From contig NZ_JAUSXG010000001.1 of NCBI RefSeq assembly GCF_030815855.1, positions 2,914,001-2,978,000 of the forward strand: DNA of 64,000 nt, read 5' to 3'. This stretch comes from Variovorax paradoxus. GTDB taxonomy: Bacteria > Pseudomonadota > Gammaproteobacteria > Burkholderiales > Burkholderiaceae_C. The position numbers and the translations under genes were made by a program. The notes beneath the pieces are model-generated. The model ran no database searches, was not told the origin of the DNA, and was given only the letters and a program-made list of their open reading frames with translations. Every line of letters starts with the position of its first letter. Within the stretch, counting starts at the first letter, position 1. This document shows, piece by piece, positions 39,359 to 48,113 of this stretch.

Positions 39359-40234
39359 ATGGAGCGCATCGACGAATTCCACTACCAGCTGCCGCGCCGC
39401 TTTGGCGGTTGGCGGCCGGGTGCGCAGCGCGGCCTGAGCCAGGGCAGCGGGCAGGAATTTGCCGCGCACCGGCGGTTGTTCGACCACCCGGACCCACGCC
39501 GCATCGATCTGCGCGCCAGCGTGTGCGACGGCCGCGGCGACTGGCTGGTGCGCATTCATCGGCTGCGCGTGGCCATCCCCGTGCATGTGGTGGTGGATGT
39601 GTCGGCCTCGATGCATTTCGGCGCCGAGCGGCGCAAACTCGACGTGGTGGCCGACTTGGTCGAGGCGCTGGGCTACAGCGCATTTCGCGCCGGCGACACG
39701 GTCGGCCTGCTGGCCTTCGACCAGCGCGAACGCGAAGACCTCTTTGTGCCCGCGCGCCACAGCCGCGGCAACGGCAGCCTGATGGCACGCATGCTGCGCG
39801 AGTGCCGTGCGACAACCGGTGCGCCGCCCACCGACGACTGGGCCTTGGCGGGCCTGCGGCGCGCCACCGAACGCCTGGTGGGCCGCGGCGGACTGGTGTT
39901 CCTGGCTTCGGACTTTCACTGGTCGATCGACGCACTCGGCGAACTGCTCGCGCAGTTCGCACCGGCCTGCGTCGTTCCGCTGGTGGTCTGGGACCCGGCG
40001 GAAATGGAGCCGCCGGACGCTCGCGCGCTGGTCGCCTTGAGCGATGCCGAAACCGGCGTGCGGCGCAGCCTGTGGATGCGCGAATCGCTGCGCGCGCGGT
40101 GGCGCGAGTCGGTCGCAAAGCGGCGCGCCGAACTCAACGCCTTGTTCAACGCGCACGGCATGCCGCCCTTTCACCTGAACGGCCGTTTCGACGCCGAAGC
40201 GCTCACGCGGTACTTCATGGAGACGACGGCATGA
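39359..40234 (+). CDS. mxaS: MxaS, DUF58 protein
   Basis: A 291-residue cytoplasmic DUF58/vWA-like protein. The MIDAS-like motif is VVDVSASMHFG, followed by GDTVGLLAFDQRERED and LVFLASDFHWS. It starts at ATG 39359, four bases after the mxaR stop, and its stop overlaps the mxaA start (40231-40234). It should work with the MoxR ATPase and the membrane vWA proteins. Confidence 0.88.
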   Translation: MERIDEFHYQLPRRFGGWRPGAQRGLSQGSGQEFAAHRRLFDHPDPRRIDLRASVCDGRGDWLVRIHRLRVAIPVHVVVDVSASMHFGAERRKLDVVADLVEALGYSAFRAGDTVGLLAFDQREREDLFVPARHSRGNGSLMARMLRECRATTGAPPTDDWALAGLRRATERLVGRGGLVFLASDFHWSIDALGELLAQFAPACVVPLVVWDPAEMEPPDARALVALSDAETGVRRSLWMRESLRARWRESVAKRRAELNALFNAHGMPPFHLNGRFDAEALTRYFMETTA

Positions 40235-41100
40235 ACCGGCTCTTTGCGGCCGTGCTGGCGCTCGCCATTGCTGCCGGCGCGGCAAGCGCCGCCACGGTCG
40301 AGCAGCCCCGCGCTTTCGGCCATGTGATCGGCGACGTTCTCACGCAGCGCGTGCTGCTTGAGCAGGCCGGCCAGCCGCTGCGCCCCGGCGCAATGCCCAG
40401 CGCTGCGCGCATCGACCTGTGGCTCGAACGCAGGCCGTCGCGCATCGAGACTGATGCCGAGGGGCGGCGCTGGCTGGCCATCGACTACCAGATCATCAAC
40501 GCCCCGCGCACGCTGACCGCCGTCTCGCTGCCGGCGCTCAGCATTGCGACCGCATCGGGCGCGGCGCTGGCACTGCCTGCCTGGCCGGTCAGCATCGGCC
40601 CGCTGACACCGCTCGAAGTGCCGGGGCAAGGCGATCTGCAGCCGCTGCGGCCGGACCGCCCCGTGGCGGCGCTTCCGACCTACGCCGTCGAACGGCACCT
40701 GAAGCTCTCGTTCCTCGCACTGCTGGCGGTGCTTCTGGCATGGCTCGCCTGGTGGGCGTGGCGCAACGCCCGCGAAGCGCAGCAGCTTCCGTTCGCGCAC
40801 GCCTGGCGCGAGCTGAAACGCATCGGCGACCCCGCCAGCCCCGAAGCATGGCGCGTGGTGCACCGCGCGCTGAACCGGAGCGCCGGCCGCGTGGTGCACG
40901 GCGCCAGCCTGCCGCGGCTGCTGGCGGATGCACCCTATTTGCGGCCGCTGCAGCCGCGTCTCGAAGATTTCTATCGCGAGTCGACGCGGCGCTTCTTCTT
41001 TGCCGAGAGCGCCGCCGCGTCGGCAGAGGCTCACGCCGCCTATCCGCTCAAGCCGCTGTGCCGTGCCCTGCGCAATGCGGAAAAGCGCCACCGGCATTGA
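40231..41100 (+). CDS. mxaA: MxaA, membrane-anchored protein for metal insertion
   Basis: A 289-residue protein with signal peptide (to ASA/ATV), a periplasmic domain, a transmembrane helix at about 152-176 (LSFLALLAVLLAWLAWWAW) and a C-terminal cytoplasmic region. The layout agrees with MxaA, which together with MxaCKL is needed for metal insertion into methanol dehydrogenase. Here the only methanol dehydrogenase is XoxF. Confidence 0.82.
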   Translation: MNRLFAAVLALAIAAGAASAATVEQPRAFGHVIGDVLTQRVLLEQAGQPLRPGAMPSAARIDLWLERRPSRIETDAEGRRWLAIDYQIINAPRTLTAVSLPALSIATASGAALALPAWPVSIGPLTPLEVPGQGDLQPLRPDRPVAALPTYAVERHLKLSFLALLAVLLAWLAWWAWRNAREAQQLPFAHAWRELKRIGDPASPEAWRVVHRALNRSAGRVVHGASLPRLLADAPYLRPLQPRLEDFYRESTRRFFFAESAAASAEAHAAYPLKPLCRALRNAEKRHRH

Positions 41101-41113
41101 CGGGAGCAGAGCC

Positions 41114-42115
41114 ATGCGCTTCGACCTCGCCCAGCCCTGGATGCTCGCTTTGCTTCCGCTCGCGCTGCTGCCGCTCTTGCGCCGGCGCAGCGACACGCTG
41201 GGCTTCTCCTACCTGGCCTGGCTGCCGTCGGATCGCATCGGCCGCCTTGTCGGTTTTCTGTGGCGTGCGTTCGCGGTCGGCGCCATGGTGTTCACCGTTC
41301 TCGGCCTTGCGGGACCCGGGCAGTCGGGCGCGGTGGTCGAGCGGCCCGGGCGCGGCGCGGAGGTGCTCATTCTCATGGACCGCAGCAGCAGCATGGACGC
41401 CACCGTTCACACCAACGGCCTGCAGACCGCGGGCCGCATGTCGCAGGAGCCCAAGGCCAAGGTCGTGCGCGACCTGCTGGGCGAATTCGTCGCCAAGCGG
41501 CCCGACAACCGGTTTGCCTTCATGACCTTCAGCACGGTGCCGATCGTGGCGGTGCCCTTCACGCAGAAGACGGACACCGTGCAGGCCGCGCTCGCCGCCA
41601 CGGCCATCGGCCGCGGCTTGCCTGAAACCCGCATGGGCGCCGCGCTGCTGGCGGCCATCGAAGAGTTCGAAGGCCGCAGCTATTCGGGCAGCCGCGTGAT
41701 CCTGGTCGTCTCGGACGGCGGCGCCCAGCTCGACGAGGCGACGCGCCAGCGCGTTCATGCCGGCCTGGCGCGCGAGAAGATCGGCCTCTACTGGATCTAC
41801 GTGCGCAGCGGCCCCAACTCGCCCAACCTCAACACCGAAACGGTGTCGGCCTATGGCCTCGGCGAAGAACTGGCGCTGCACCAGTTCTTCAAGACATTGA
41901 GCACGCCCTACCGGCTCTACCAGGTGGACGATTCCAACGCCATGGCGGCCGCCATGGCCGAGATCGACCGTCAGCAGAATTTTCCGCTGACGATTCACGA
42001 GCGCGTGCCGCGGCGCGACCACGGCGCTGCCTTCTATGTTGCGGCGATGCTGTGCTGCGCCGGCCTGCTCGCCTGCCGTGCCGTGCAACTGCAGAGCTGG
42101 CGGAAAAACGCATGA
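41114..42115 (+). CDS. mxaC: MxaC, membrane vWA-domain protein
   Basis: A 333-residue protein with an N-terminal helix pair (MLALLPLALLPLL, then AFAVGAMVFTVLGLAG), a large von Willebrand A domain with an intact MIDAS (LMDRSSSMDA; later FMTFS and VVSDGGAQ) and a C-terminal helix (AAFYVAAMLCCAGLLAC). MxaC is a standard member of the methanol dehydrogenase maturation set. ATGA overlap with mxaK. Confidence 0.86.
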   Translation: MRFDLAQPWMLALLPLALLPLLRRRSDTLGFSYLAWLPSDRIGRLVGFLWRAFAVGAMVFTVLGLAGPGQSGAVVERPGRGAEVLILMDRSSSMDATVHTNGLQTAGRMSQEPKAKVVRDLLGEFVAKRPDNRFAFMTFSTVPIVAVPFTQKTDTVQAALAATAIGRGLPETRMGAALLAAIEEFEGRSYSGSRVILVVSDGGAQLDEATRQRVHAGLAREKIGLYWIYVRSGPNSPNLNTETVSAYGLGEELALHQFFKTLSTPYRLYQVDDSNAMAAAMAEIDRQQNFPLTIHERVPRRDHGAAFYVAAMLCCAGLLACRAVQLQSWRKNA

Positions 42116-42663
42116 AGCGGCGTACCGTTCACCTGATGTTCGGTGTGTTGAGCCTGTGCTGCGTCGGCACGGCATTGGAGCGCGGGTTGCGCCTGCGCCA
42201 GACGATGGACCTCAACGCGGAGATCGCCCGCATCGCGGCCGCCCCGGTCGGCAAGGACGCGGCGCCCGCACCCGTATCGGCGCCGCGCCAACTGCAGCTT
42301 GCACAAGCACTGGCGCTGTCCAAAGCCGGGGCGCACGATGCCGCGCTCAAGGGCTACGCGGCGCTGATCCAGGGCGGCGAGCGCGACCCTGTGGCGCAGG
42401 AGGCGCTTTTCAACCTCGGCAACATGTACCTGCGCCAGGGCATGGCGCAAGAGGCCGGCGCCCTGCCCCTGTTCGAACTGGGCAAGCAGCGGCTGCGCGA
42501 CCTGCTGCGCGCCGCGCCGCAGGACTGGGATGCGCGCTACAACCTGGAGCGTGCGCTGCGCCTCGCGCCCGAAGACCAGGAAGCCTTTTCCGCCGAGCAG
42601 CAGCCGGCGCACGAGCAGCGGCGGGTCCGGGTTCCGGGCTTTGTTGCCGGGGACCTGCCGTGA
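42112..42663 (+). CDS. mxaK: MxaK, membrane-anchored TPR-like protein
   Basis: A 183-residue protein with an N-terminal membrane anchor and helical repeats in the rest (LAQALALSKAGAHDAALKGY, EALFNLGNMYLRQG, WDARYNLERALRLAP), as in MxaK. It overlaps mxaC by 4 bases and mxaL by 4 bases (GTGA at 42660), so these three are translated as a block. Confidence 0.83.
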   Translation: MKRRTVHLMFGVLSLCCVGTALERGLRLRQTMDLNAEIARIAAAPVGKDAAPAPVSAPRQLQLAQALALSKAGAHDAALKGYAALIQGGERDPVAQEALFNLGNMYLRQGMAQEAGALPLFELGKQRLRDLLRAAPQDWDARYNLERALRLAPEDQEAFSAEQQPAHEQRRVRVPGFVAGDLP

Positions 42664-43658
42664 GGCTGCGGCCGCTGCCTGCGCGATGGCTGTCAGCTTT
42701 GCGGCGCTTCGGCGGCAGCACCGGCAACGGGCCGCTGCTGCTCGCCCTGCTGCTGCTGGCGCTGGCCGTCTGGCCGCCGCGCTTGCAGCTGCAGCGCCCG
42801 GTGTTCAACTGGCAGGTGAGCTTCGACATCACGCAGAGCATGAACGTCGAAGATGTGGAGCTCAACCACGCGGCGGCGAGCCGGCTCGCGCTCGCGCGTG
42901 CGGCCATGCGCGACGTGCTGGGTGCGCTGCCCTGCGGCTCGAAGGTGGGTTGGAGCGTTTTTGCGGACTACCGCTCGGTGGTGATCCTCACGCCGGTCGA
43001 GGTCTGCAGCCACTATGAAGAACTGCTGGCCTCGCTCGAACGCATCGACGGGCGCATGCGCTGGGCCAATGCCAGCAACGTCAGCAAGGGCGTGACCTGG
43101 GCGGTGCGCGGTGCGCGCAGCATCGGGCCGGATACGAGTTTCGTCTTCATCAGCGACGGCCAGGAGTCGCCGCCGCTGCGCATCAACGAGACCCCGCCGA
43201 TGACGGACATCAAGCCCGGCGACGTGAAGGGCTGGCTCGTCGGCGTGGGCGGCGATGTGCCGGTGCCCATTCCCAAGACCGGCAGCAGCGGCGAGCCCGC
43301 GGGCTACTGGCGGGCCGACGAGGTGGTGCAAGGCTCGGCCATGGGCGGCACGCTGAATCACGAGCATCTTTCGGAGCTGCGGCAAGACCATTTGCGCTCG
43401 CTCGCCGAACTGGTGGGTGTGAACTACCGGCGCCTGACCCAACCGGATGCGCTGATGAGCGCCATGCTCGATCGCCGCTATGCGCAGCAGGTGCCGACCG
43501 ATACCGACCTGCGGTGGATTCCCGCGCTGCTCGCGTTGCTGCTGCTGGCATGGCGGTTTGCGCCGGATTTCGGCTGGCTGCGCGAACGGCGGCCGATGGC
43601 GCGGGAGAAGAAAGCGGCCGAACGCTTTCAGCCGCGCGGCCTCACGCGTCCGGCGTGA
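42660..43658 (+). CDS. mxaL: MxaL, membrane vWA-domain protein
   Basis: A 332-residue membrane vWA protein starting with GTG at 42660 that overlaps the mxaK stop. Helices flank the vWA domain (LLLALLLLALAVW near the N terminus and IPALLALLLLAW near the C terminus). The MIDAS-type motif is FDITQSMNVED, and FVFISDGQESP follows. The conserved serine at the usual second site is threonine. Its 3' end overlaps pqqE on the other strand by 17 bases (43642-43658). Confidence 0.85.
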   Translation: MRLRPLPARWLSALRRFGGSTGNGPLLLALLLLALAVWPPRLQLQRPVFNWQVSFDITQSMNVEDVELNHAAASRLALARAAMRDVLGALPCGSKVGWSVFADYRSVVILTPVEVCSHYEELLASLERIDGRMRWANASNVSKGVTWAVRGARSIGPDTSFVFISDGQESPPLRINETPPMTDIKPGDVKGWLVGVGGDVPVPIPKTGSSGEPAGYWRADEVVQGSAMGGTLNHEHLSELRQDHLRSLAELVGVNYRRLTQPDALMSAMLDRRYAQQVPTDTDLRWIPALLALLLLAWRFAPDFGWLRERRPMAREKKAAERFQPRGLTRPA

Positions 43659-44793
43659 CCAGCGCGGCGGAAAGCCGGCGCGAACTGGCCGGATCGCGAA
43701 ACACCAGCGGATGCTCGACCGGCGCCGCGGGGTCTCGCGCAGCCGCACGCTCCACCGCCTCGACCACGCGGTGGTGGTCCGGGCTCTTCGCGCACACCGG
43801 ATCGGCCGCGGCCGCATCCTGCGCCAGCAGGTAGGCCTGGCAGCGGCAGCCGCCCAGGTCTTGCTCGCGCTGGTCGCAGCTCGCGCAGGGCTCCTTCATC
43901 CAGCCGGTTCCGCGGTAGCGGTTGAAGCCTTCCGAGTCGAACCAGATGTCGCGCACGCTGTGCGCCTTCACGTTCGGAAACTCGAGGCCCGGCAGCATCT
44001 TGGCGGTGTGGCACGGCAGCGCGGTGCCGTCGGGCGCCACGGTAAGGAACATGCTGCCCCAGCCGTTGACGCATTTCTTGGCCTTGCCCTCGTGGTAGTC
44101 GGGCGCCACGAAGAAGATGCGCATGCGCTCGCCGAGCCGCTTGCGCCAGGCATCGGTCACCTCCTCGGCATGGCGCAGCTGCTCGTGCGTGGGCAGCAAC
44201 TGGTCGCGGTTCACGAAGGCCCACGAGTAGTACTGCGTGTTGGCAAGCTCGAGGTACTCGGCGCCCATCTCGTGCGCCATCTCGATGATGCGGTCGATGT
44301 GGTCGATGTTCATGCGGTGGATCACCACGTTCAGCACCATCGGCCAGCCCTGGTCCTTGATGATCTTCGCGACCCGGTTCTTCAGTTCGAAGGTCTTGGT
44401 GTGCGAGAGAAAGTCGTTCATCTCGCGCGTGGAATCCTGGAACGACAGCTGCACGTGGTCCAGGCCCGCAGCCTTGAGCGCGGCGGCGCGCTGCGCCGTG
44501 AGGCCGACGCCCGAGGTCAGCAGGTTGGTGTAGTAGCCCAGGCGCGCGGCCTCGGCAATGATGATATCGAGGTCGTCGCGCAGCAGCGGCTCGCCGCCCG
44601 ACAAGCCGCACTGCACCGCGCCGAGTTCGCGGCCTTCGCGCAGCACCCGCAGCCAGTCGTCGGTGCCGAGCTCGTCCTCTTGCCGGGCGAAGTCGACCGG
44701 GTTGAAGCAGAACACGCAATGCAGCGGACAGCGGTAGGTCAGCTCGGCCAGCAGCCAGAGCGGCGGTCCGGGGCGGGGTGCCGCATTTGTCAT
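43642..44793 (-). CDS. pqqE: PqqE, radical SAM enzyme of PQQ synthesis
   Basis: A 383-residue radical SAM protein that cross-links Glu and Tyr of PqqA. The SAM cluster motif is C22-x3-C26-x2-C29 (RCPLHCVFC). The C-terminal SPASM-type region carries further cysteines (KKCVNGWG, ALPCHTAK, EPCASCDQREQDLGGCRCQA). Length is normal for PqqE. It overlaps pqqD by 4 bases. Confidence 0.96.
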   Translation of the reverse strand: MTNAAPRPGPPLWLLAELTYRCPLHCVFCFNPVDFARQEDELGTDDWLRVLREGRELGAVQCGLSGGEPLLRDDLDIIIAEAARLGYYTNLLTSGVGLTAQRAAALKAAGLDHVQLSFQDSTREMNDFLSHTKTFELKNRVAKIIKDQGWPMVLNVVIHRMNIDHIDRIIEMAHEMGAEYLELANTQYYSWAFVNRDQLLPTHEQLRHAEEVTDAWRKRLGERMRIFFVAPDYHEGKAKKCVNGWGSMFLTVAPDGTALPCHTAKMLPGLEFPNVKAHSVRDIWFDSEGFNRYRGTGWMKEPCASCDQREQDLGGCRCQAYLLAQDAAAADPVCAKSPDHHRVVEAVERAAARDPAAPVEHPLVFRDPASSRRLSAALVTPDA

Positions 44794-45083
44794 GCAGGGT
44801 CCCAGCGCAGCCAGTTCTGCTGCGCCGCCATTTCGACGAAGCCGCGCACCTCGGGTTCGAGCCCGGTGGTGTCGAAGGCTTGTTCCAGGTCGGCCACGAT
44901 CTGCGCGACGCTGCGCTCGCCGTCGCAGCGCTTCATGATCTCGCCCGCGCTGCCGTTCAGCCGCACCATGCCCTCGGGGTACAGCAGCACATGGCAGTCT
45001 TGCGCCGGCTCCCATTGCAGGCGAAAGCCGGGGCCGACGCGGGGTTTGCTTTCGGCGGCAAGCATGGTCTTGGCCTCGGTCAT
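44790..45083 (-). CDS. pqqD: PqqD, PqqA-binding chaperone
   Basis: A 97-residue protein that delivers PqqA to Pqq[21 protein letters not shown] and the winged-helix region are characteristic. The family average is about 90-95 residues. It overlaps pqqC upstream and pqqE downstream by 4 bases each. Confidence 0.93.
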   Translation of the reverse strand: MTEAKTMLAAESKPRVGPGFRLQWEPAQDCHVLLYPEGMVRLNGSAGEIMKRCDGERSVAQIVADLEQAFDTTGLEPEVRGFVEMAAQQNWLRWDPA

Positions 45084-45850
45084 GCCGTTGCCTCCGTCAC
45101 GCCGTAGCGCGTTGCCATGGCGTCGTTCATGGCCCAGAGGATGTCGAGCTTGAACTGCAGCACCTCCAGCGCGCGCTCCTGCAGCGCGCGGGTGTCGAAG
45201 TGCCCGAGCGTGATGGCCAGGCCCTGCTCCACGTCGCGCCGCGCCTGACTCACGCGGTTGCGAAAGTAGCTCAGGCCGCCCGGCTCGATCCACGCGTAGT
45301 GCTCGGGCCAGGTGGCCAGGCGCTGCTTGTGGATTTCGGGCGCGAAGAGCTCGGTGAGCGACGAGCACACCGCCTCTTGCCACGGCGCGCGGCGCGCGAA
45401 GTTCACATAGGCATCGACCGCAAAACGCATCGCCGGCACCACGTGGCGCAGGTCGAGCACCTCTTCGCGCGAAAGTCCCACGGCTTCGGCCAGGCGCAGC
45501 CAGGCTTCGATGCCGCCTTCGTCCTTGATGCCGCCAAGTTCGAAACCGTCGTGGTCGAGAATGCGCTGCACCCAGCCGCGCCGCACCTCGGGATCGGGGC
45601 AGTTCGAGATCACCGCGCCGTCCTTGATGGGGATCGCGATCTGGTAGTAGAAGCGGTTGGCCACCCAGCCGCGAATCTGCTCGGGCGTGGCACGGCCGCT
45701 GTTGAGCATGACGTTGAACGGATGATGGATGTGATAGCTGCGGCCGCGCTCGCGCAGCTTGGCTTCGAACTCTTCACGGCCCCACGCCGGCGCAGCTTGC
45801 TCGCTCCCGGTGGCCGGGCGGAACGGGTCCTGGATTCTGTCGGCGTGCAT
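45080..45850 (-). CDS. pqqC: PqqC, pyrroloquinoline-quinone synthase
   Basis: A 256-residue cofactorless oxidase that performs the last ring closure and oxidations of PQQ. Recognisable segments are [39 protein letters not shown] and [14 protein letters not shown]. The start chosen at 45850 gives [10 protein letters not shown]. It follows pqqB by 23 bases. Confidence 0.96.
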   Translation of the reverse strand: MHADRIQDPFRPATGSEQAAPAWGREEFEAKLRERGRSYHIHHPFNVMLNSGRATPEQIRGWVANRFYYQIAIPIKDGAVISNCPDPEVRRGWVQRILDHDGFELGGIKDEGGIEAWLRLAEAVGLSREEVLDLRHVVPAMRFAVDAYVNFARRAPWQEAVCSSLTELFAPEIHKQRLATWPEHYAWIEPGGLSYFRNRVSQARRDVEQGLAITLGHFDTRALQERALEVLQFKLDILWAMNDAMATRYGVTEATA

Positions 45851-45873
45851 GGTGGTGGGCCCGGCGCTTTGCT

Positions 45874-46794
45874 TCAGAGTTGAATCGTCATCCCGTCCTC
45901 GCACGGCTCGATGCGCGCGCGCCGCAGCAGCACGTGCTCATCGGAGTCTTCGTCGAGGATGGGGTTGGTGTTGTTGATGTGAATCAGCATGCGGCGGGTG
46001 GCCGCGGGCAGCCGCGCCAGCCATTCGATCATGCCCCCCTCGCCCGACTGTGGCAGGTGACCGATCTCGCGCGCGCGTTTGCCGCTGACACCGAGGCGGA
46101 CCATCTCGTCGTCGGTCCAGAAGGTGCCATCGACCATGACGGCATCGGCGCTTGCCATGGCGTCGAACACCGGCGGCGTGATGGCGCCCAGGCCCGGCGC
46201 ATAGAACAGGCTCTTGCCGCTCTTGCGGTCGAACATGGTCACACCGATGTTGTCGCCAGCCACCTGCTGCTCGCGGTGCGGGGAATACGGCGCAGCCTTG
46301 CCGGTGAGCGCGAGCGCGCGAAAACTCAGGTCGGGCACGCCCGGCACTTCGAAGGCATTGCCGTCGAGCGCGATCGGGTGGCGGGCCACGCCGCAATAGT
46401 GCGAGAGCACGCGCAGCACGGGATTACCCTGACTCAGGTCTTCGGCGACCGGGTCGGTGCACCACAGCGGCAGCGGCGTGCCGCGCTCGCGCAGCATGAA
46501 AAGTCCCGTGGCATGGTCGACCTGTCCGTCGATCAGCACCACGCCGGCAATGGCGGTGTCGCGCAGTGCACGTGCCGGCTGCAGCACCGGGCTGTTGCGA
46601 ATCTGCTCGAGGATGTCAGGCGATGCGTTGAACAGCACGCCATCGGCGCTGTCGTCGGGCTGAACGAAGATCGAAGACTGCGTGCGCGGCTTGGCGCGCA
46701 CCGTGCCCGCGCGCACACCGGCGCAATTGGGGCAGTTGCAGTTCCATTGCGGAAAGCCGCCGCCGGCAGCCGAGCCCAGAACGGTGATGCGCAT
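45874..46794 (-). CDS. pqqB: PqqB, metallo-hydrolase-fold hydroxylase
   Basis: A 306-residue protein of the metallo-beta-lactamase fold acting on the PqqA-derived intermediate. The N terminus [19 protein letters not shown] is diagnostic for PqqB, with the cysteines binding zinc. Further motifs are [13 protein letters not shown] and [12 protein letters not shown]. It is 72 bases after the pqqA stop. Confidence 0.96.
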   Translation of the reverse strand: MRITVLGSAAGGGFPQWNCNCPNCAGVRAGTVRAKPRTQSSIFVQPDDSADGVLFNASPDILEQIRNSPVLQPARALRDTAIAGVVLIDGQVDHATGLFMLRERGTPLPLWCTDPVAEDLSQGNPVLRVLSHYCGVARHPIALDGNAFEVPGVPDLSFRALALTGKAAPYSPHREQQVAGDNIGVTMFDRKSGKSLFYAPGLGAITPPVFDAMASADAVMVDGTFWTDDEMVRLGVSGKRAREIGHLPQSGEGGMIEWLARLPAATRRMLIHINNTNPILDEDSDEHVLLRRARIEPCEDGMTIQL

Positions 46795-46866
46795 CGAATG
46801 AGGAAGAAAGGGGTTCGAAACAACCCACCCCGGGCATGCCGGGGCGGGTTGTGAAGAAGCGCGCAA

Positions 46867-46941
46867 TCAGCGTGCGCTGACGTACATCGTGATCTCGAAG
46901 CCGAAGCGAAGATCAGTTGCCGTCGGGGTTTCCCATTTCAT
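46867..46941 (-). CDS. pqqA: PqqA, precursor peptide of PQQ
   Basis: A 24-residue peptide, MKWETPTATDLRFGFEITMY plus four more residues, with the Glu-x3-Tyr core (EITMY) that becomes PQQ. An RBS (GGAGA) lies directly upstream of the ATG. It heads pqqABCDE and is divergent from the hydrolase gene at 47103. Its start lies in a 161-base shared control region (46942-47102). Confidence 0.95.
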   Translation of the reverse strand: MKWETPTATDLRFGFEITMYVSAR

Positions 46942-47102
46942 AGTGTCTCCTGAAAAAGTTGCACAGCGCCACGTGGCGGCTGCGGGAACTTCGAGCGCTC
47001 CAGAACGCATATTGAACCGATGCATCGCCGCAACCTAGCCGTGAAATCATGAATGGTGCTTCATGATTTTCATGAATAGCGGCAGTGAGGCCACCGCGTA
47101 CC

Positions 47103-48113
47103 ATGGCCCTCGTGCTTTCTACCGGCCTGTACCCTGAAACTCCGCCTTGGCGCACCCACGCATGGGAGGTGCCGCACGGCCATGTGCTGCATGTAGAAGA
47201 AAGTGGTGATCCGGCGGGCCTCTGCGCCGTGGTGCTGCACGGCGGACCGGGCTCGGGCACATCGCCGCTGCTGCGCCGCTTCTTCGACCCTGCGCGGTAT
47301 CGCGTGATCTGCATCGACCAGCGCGGTGCCGGCCGGAGCCGCCCGCGCGGTGCGACGGTGCATAACCGCACAGAAAATCTGCTCGAGGATTTACGCCTTG
47401 TGCGCGAGCGGCTCGAAGTGCCGCGCTGGCTCGTGGTCGGCGGCTCATGGGGCGCCACGCTGGCGCTCGCCCATGCGGCGGCAGAGCCGCAAGCGGTGGC
47501 GGCCCTGCTGCTGCGAGCGGTGTTCCTGCCGCGCGCCGAAGACATCGAAGGCTTCTTCCAGGACACAGCCGGCCGCGCCACCGCCGCCTGGGAGCGGTTC
47601 GCCTCCGTGGCACCGACCGATCAACGCCACGACTTGCTGAGCTTTCTCGCCCGCGGCCTCCAGCCACCGGCGCGCGGCGGCGATGCGGACCTTCCCCGGC
47701 GGCTCGCTCTCGCGTGGTGGCATTGGGAAAGAACGCTCGCCGGCGGCGCCTCCCCGGCATCGGACGACGAGCGTGCAGCCGAACCCGATCGCGAGACGCT
47801 CGACGCGCTGGTCGACCGCTACCGGGTGCAGAGCCATTACCTGCTGCACCGCTGTTGGCTCGACACGCCCCCGCTGCTCGATCGGCTCGACGCGCTCCCC
47901 AAGGTGCCCACCCTGCTGCTCCATTCGCGCGACGACCGGGTCTGCCGGCCCGAAGGCGCGCAGGCGGTGCACGAGCGCATCGCACACAGCCAGTTGCAGT
48001 GGGTCGACGGCGCGGGCCACGACCCTTCGCATCCAGCGATGGCATCGGCGATGGTCGCAGCGCTCGACAACTGTGCGCAGCATGGCCACTTCGGAAGCGG
48101 GACTGCGCCGTGA
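47103..48113 (+). CDS. Alpha/beta hydrolase, proline iminopeptidase-like
   Basis: A 336-residue cytoplasmic alpha/beta hydrolase of the prolyl aminopeptidase type: HGGPGSGTSPLLRRFFDP (oxyanion region), IDQRGAGRSRPRG, nucleophile motif VGGSWGATLALA, and catalytic acid/His region SRDDRVCRPEG and GAGHDPSH. It lies divergent from pqqA and overlaps the histidine kinase gene by 4 bases (GTGA), so it is in the same operon as the two-component genes. The link to methanol metabolism is unclear; a peptidase role for PqqA trimming is a guess. Confidence 0.85.
   Translation: MALVLSTGLYPETPPWRTHAWEVPHGHVLHVEESGDPAGLCAVVLHGGPGSGTSPLLRRFFDPARYRVICIDQRGAGRSRPRGATVHNRTENLLEDLRLVRERLEVPRWLVVGGSWGATLALAHAAAEPQAVAALLLRAVFLPRAEDIEGFFQDTAGRATAAWERFASVAPTDQRHDLLSFLARGLQPPARGGDADLPRRLALAWWHWERTLAGGASPASDDERAAEPDRETLDALVDRYRVQSHYLLHRCWLDTPPLLDRLDALPKVPTLLLHSRDDRVCRPEGAQAVHERIAHSQLQWVDGAGHDPSHPAMASAMVAALDNCAQHGHFGSGTAP

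Noticed and set aside
47103..48113. PqqF/PqqG protease
   Set aside because: The protein is an alpha/beta hydrolase with GGSWG, not an M16 zinc protease with HxxEH.
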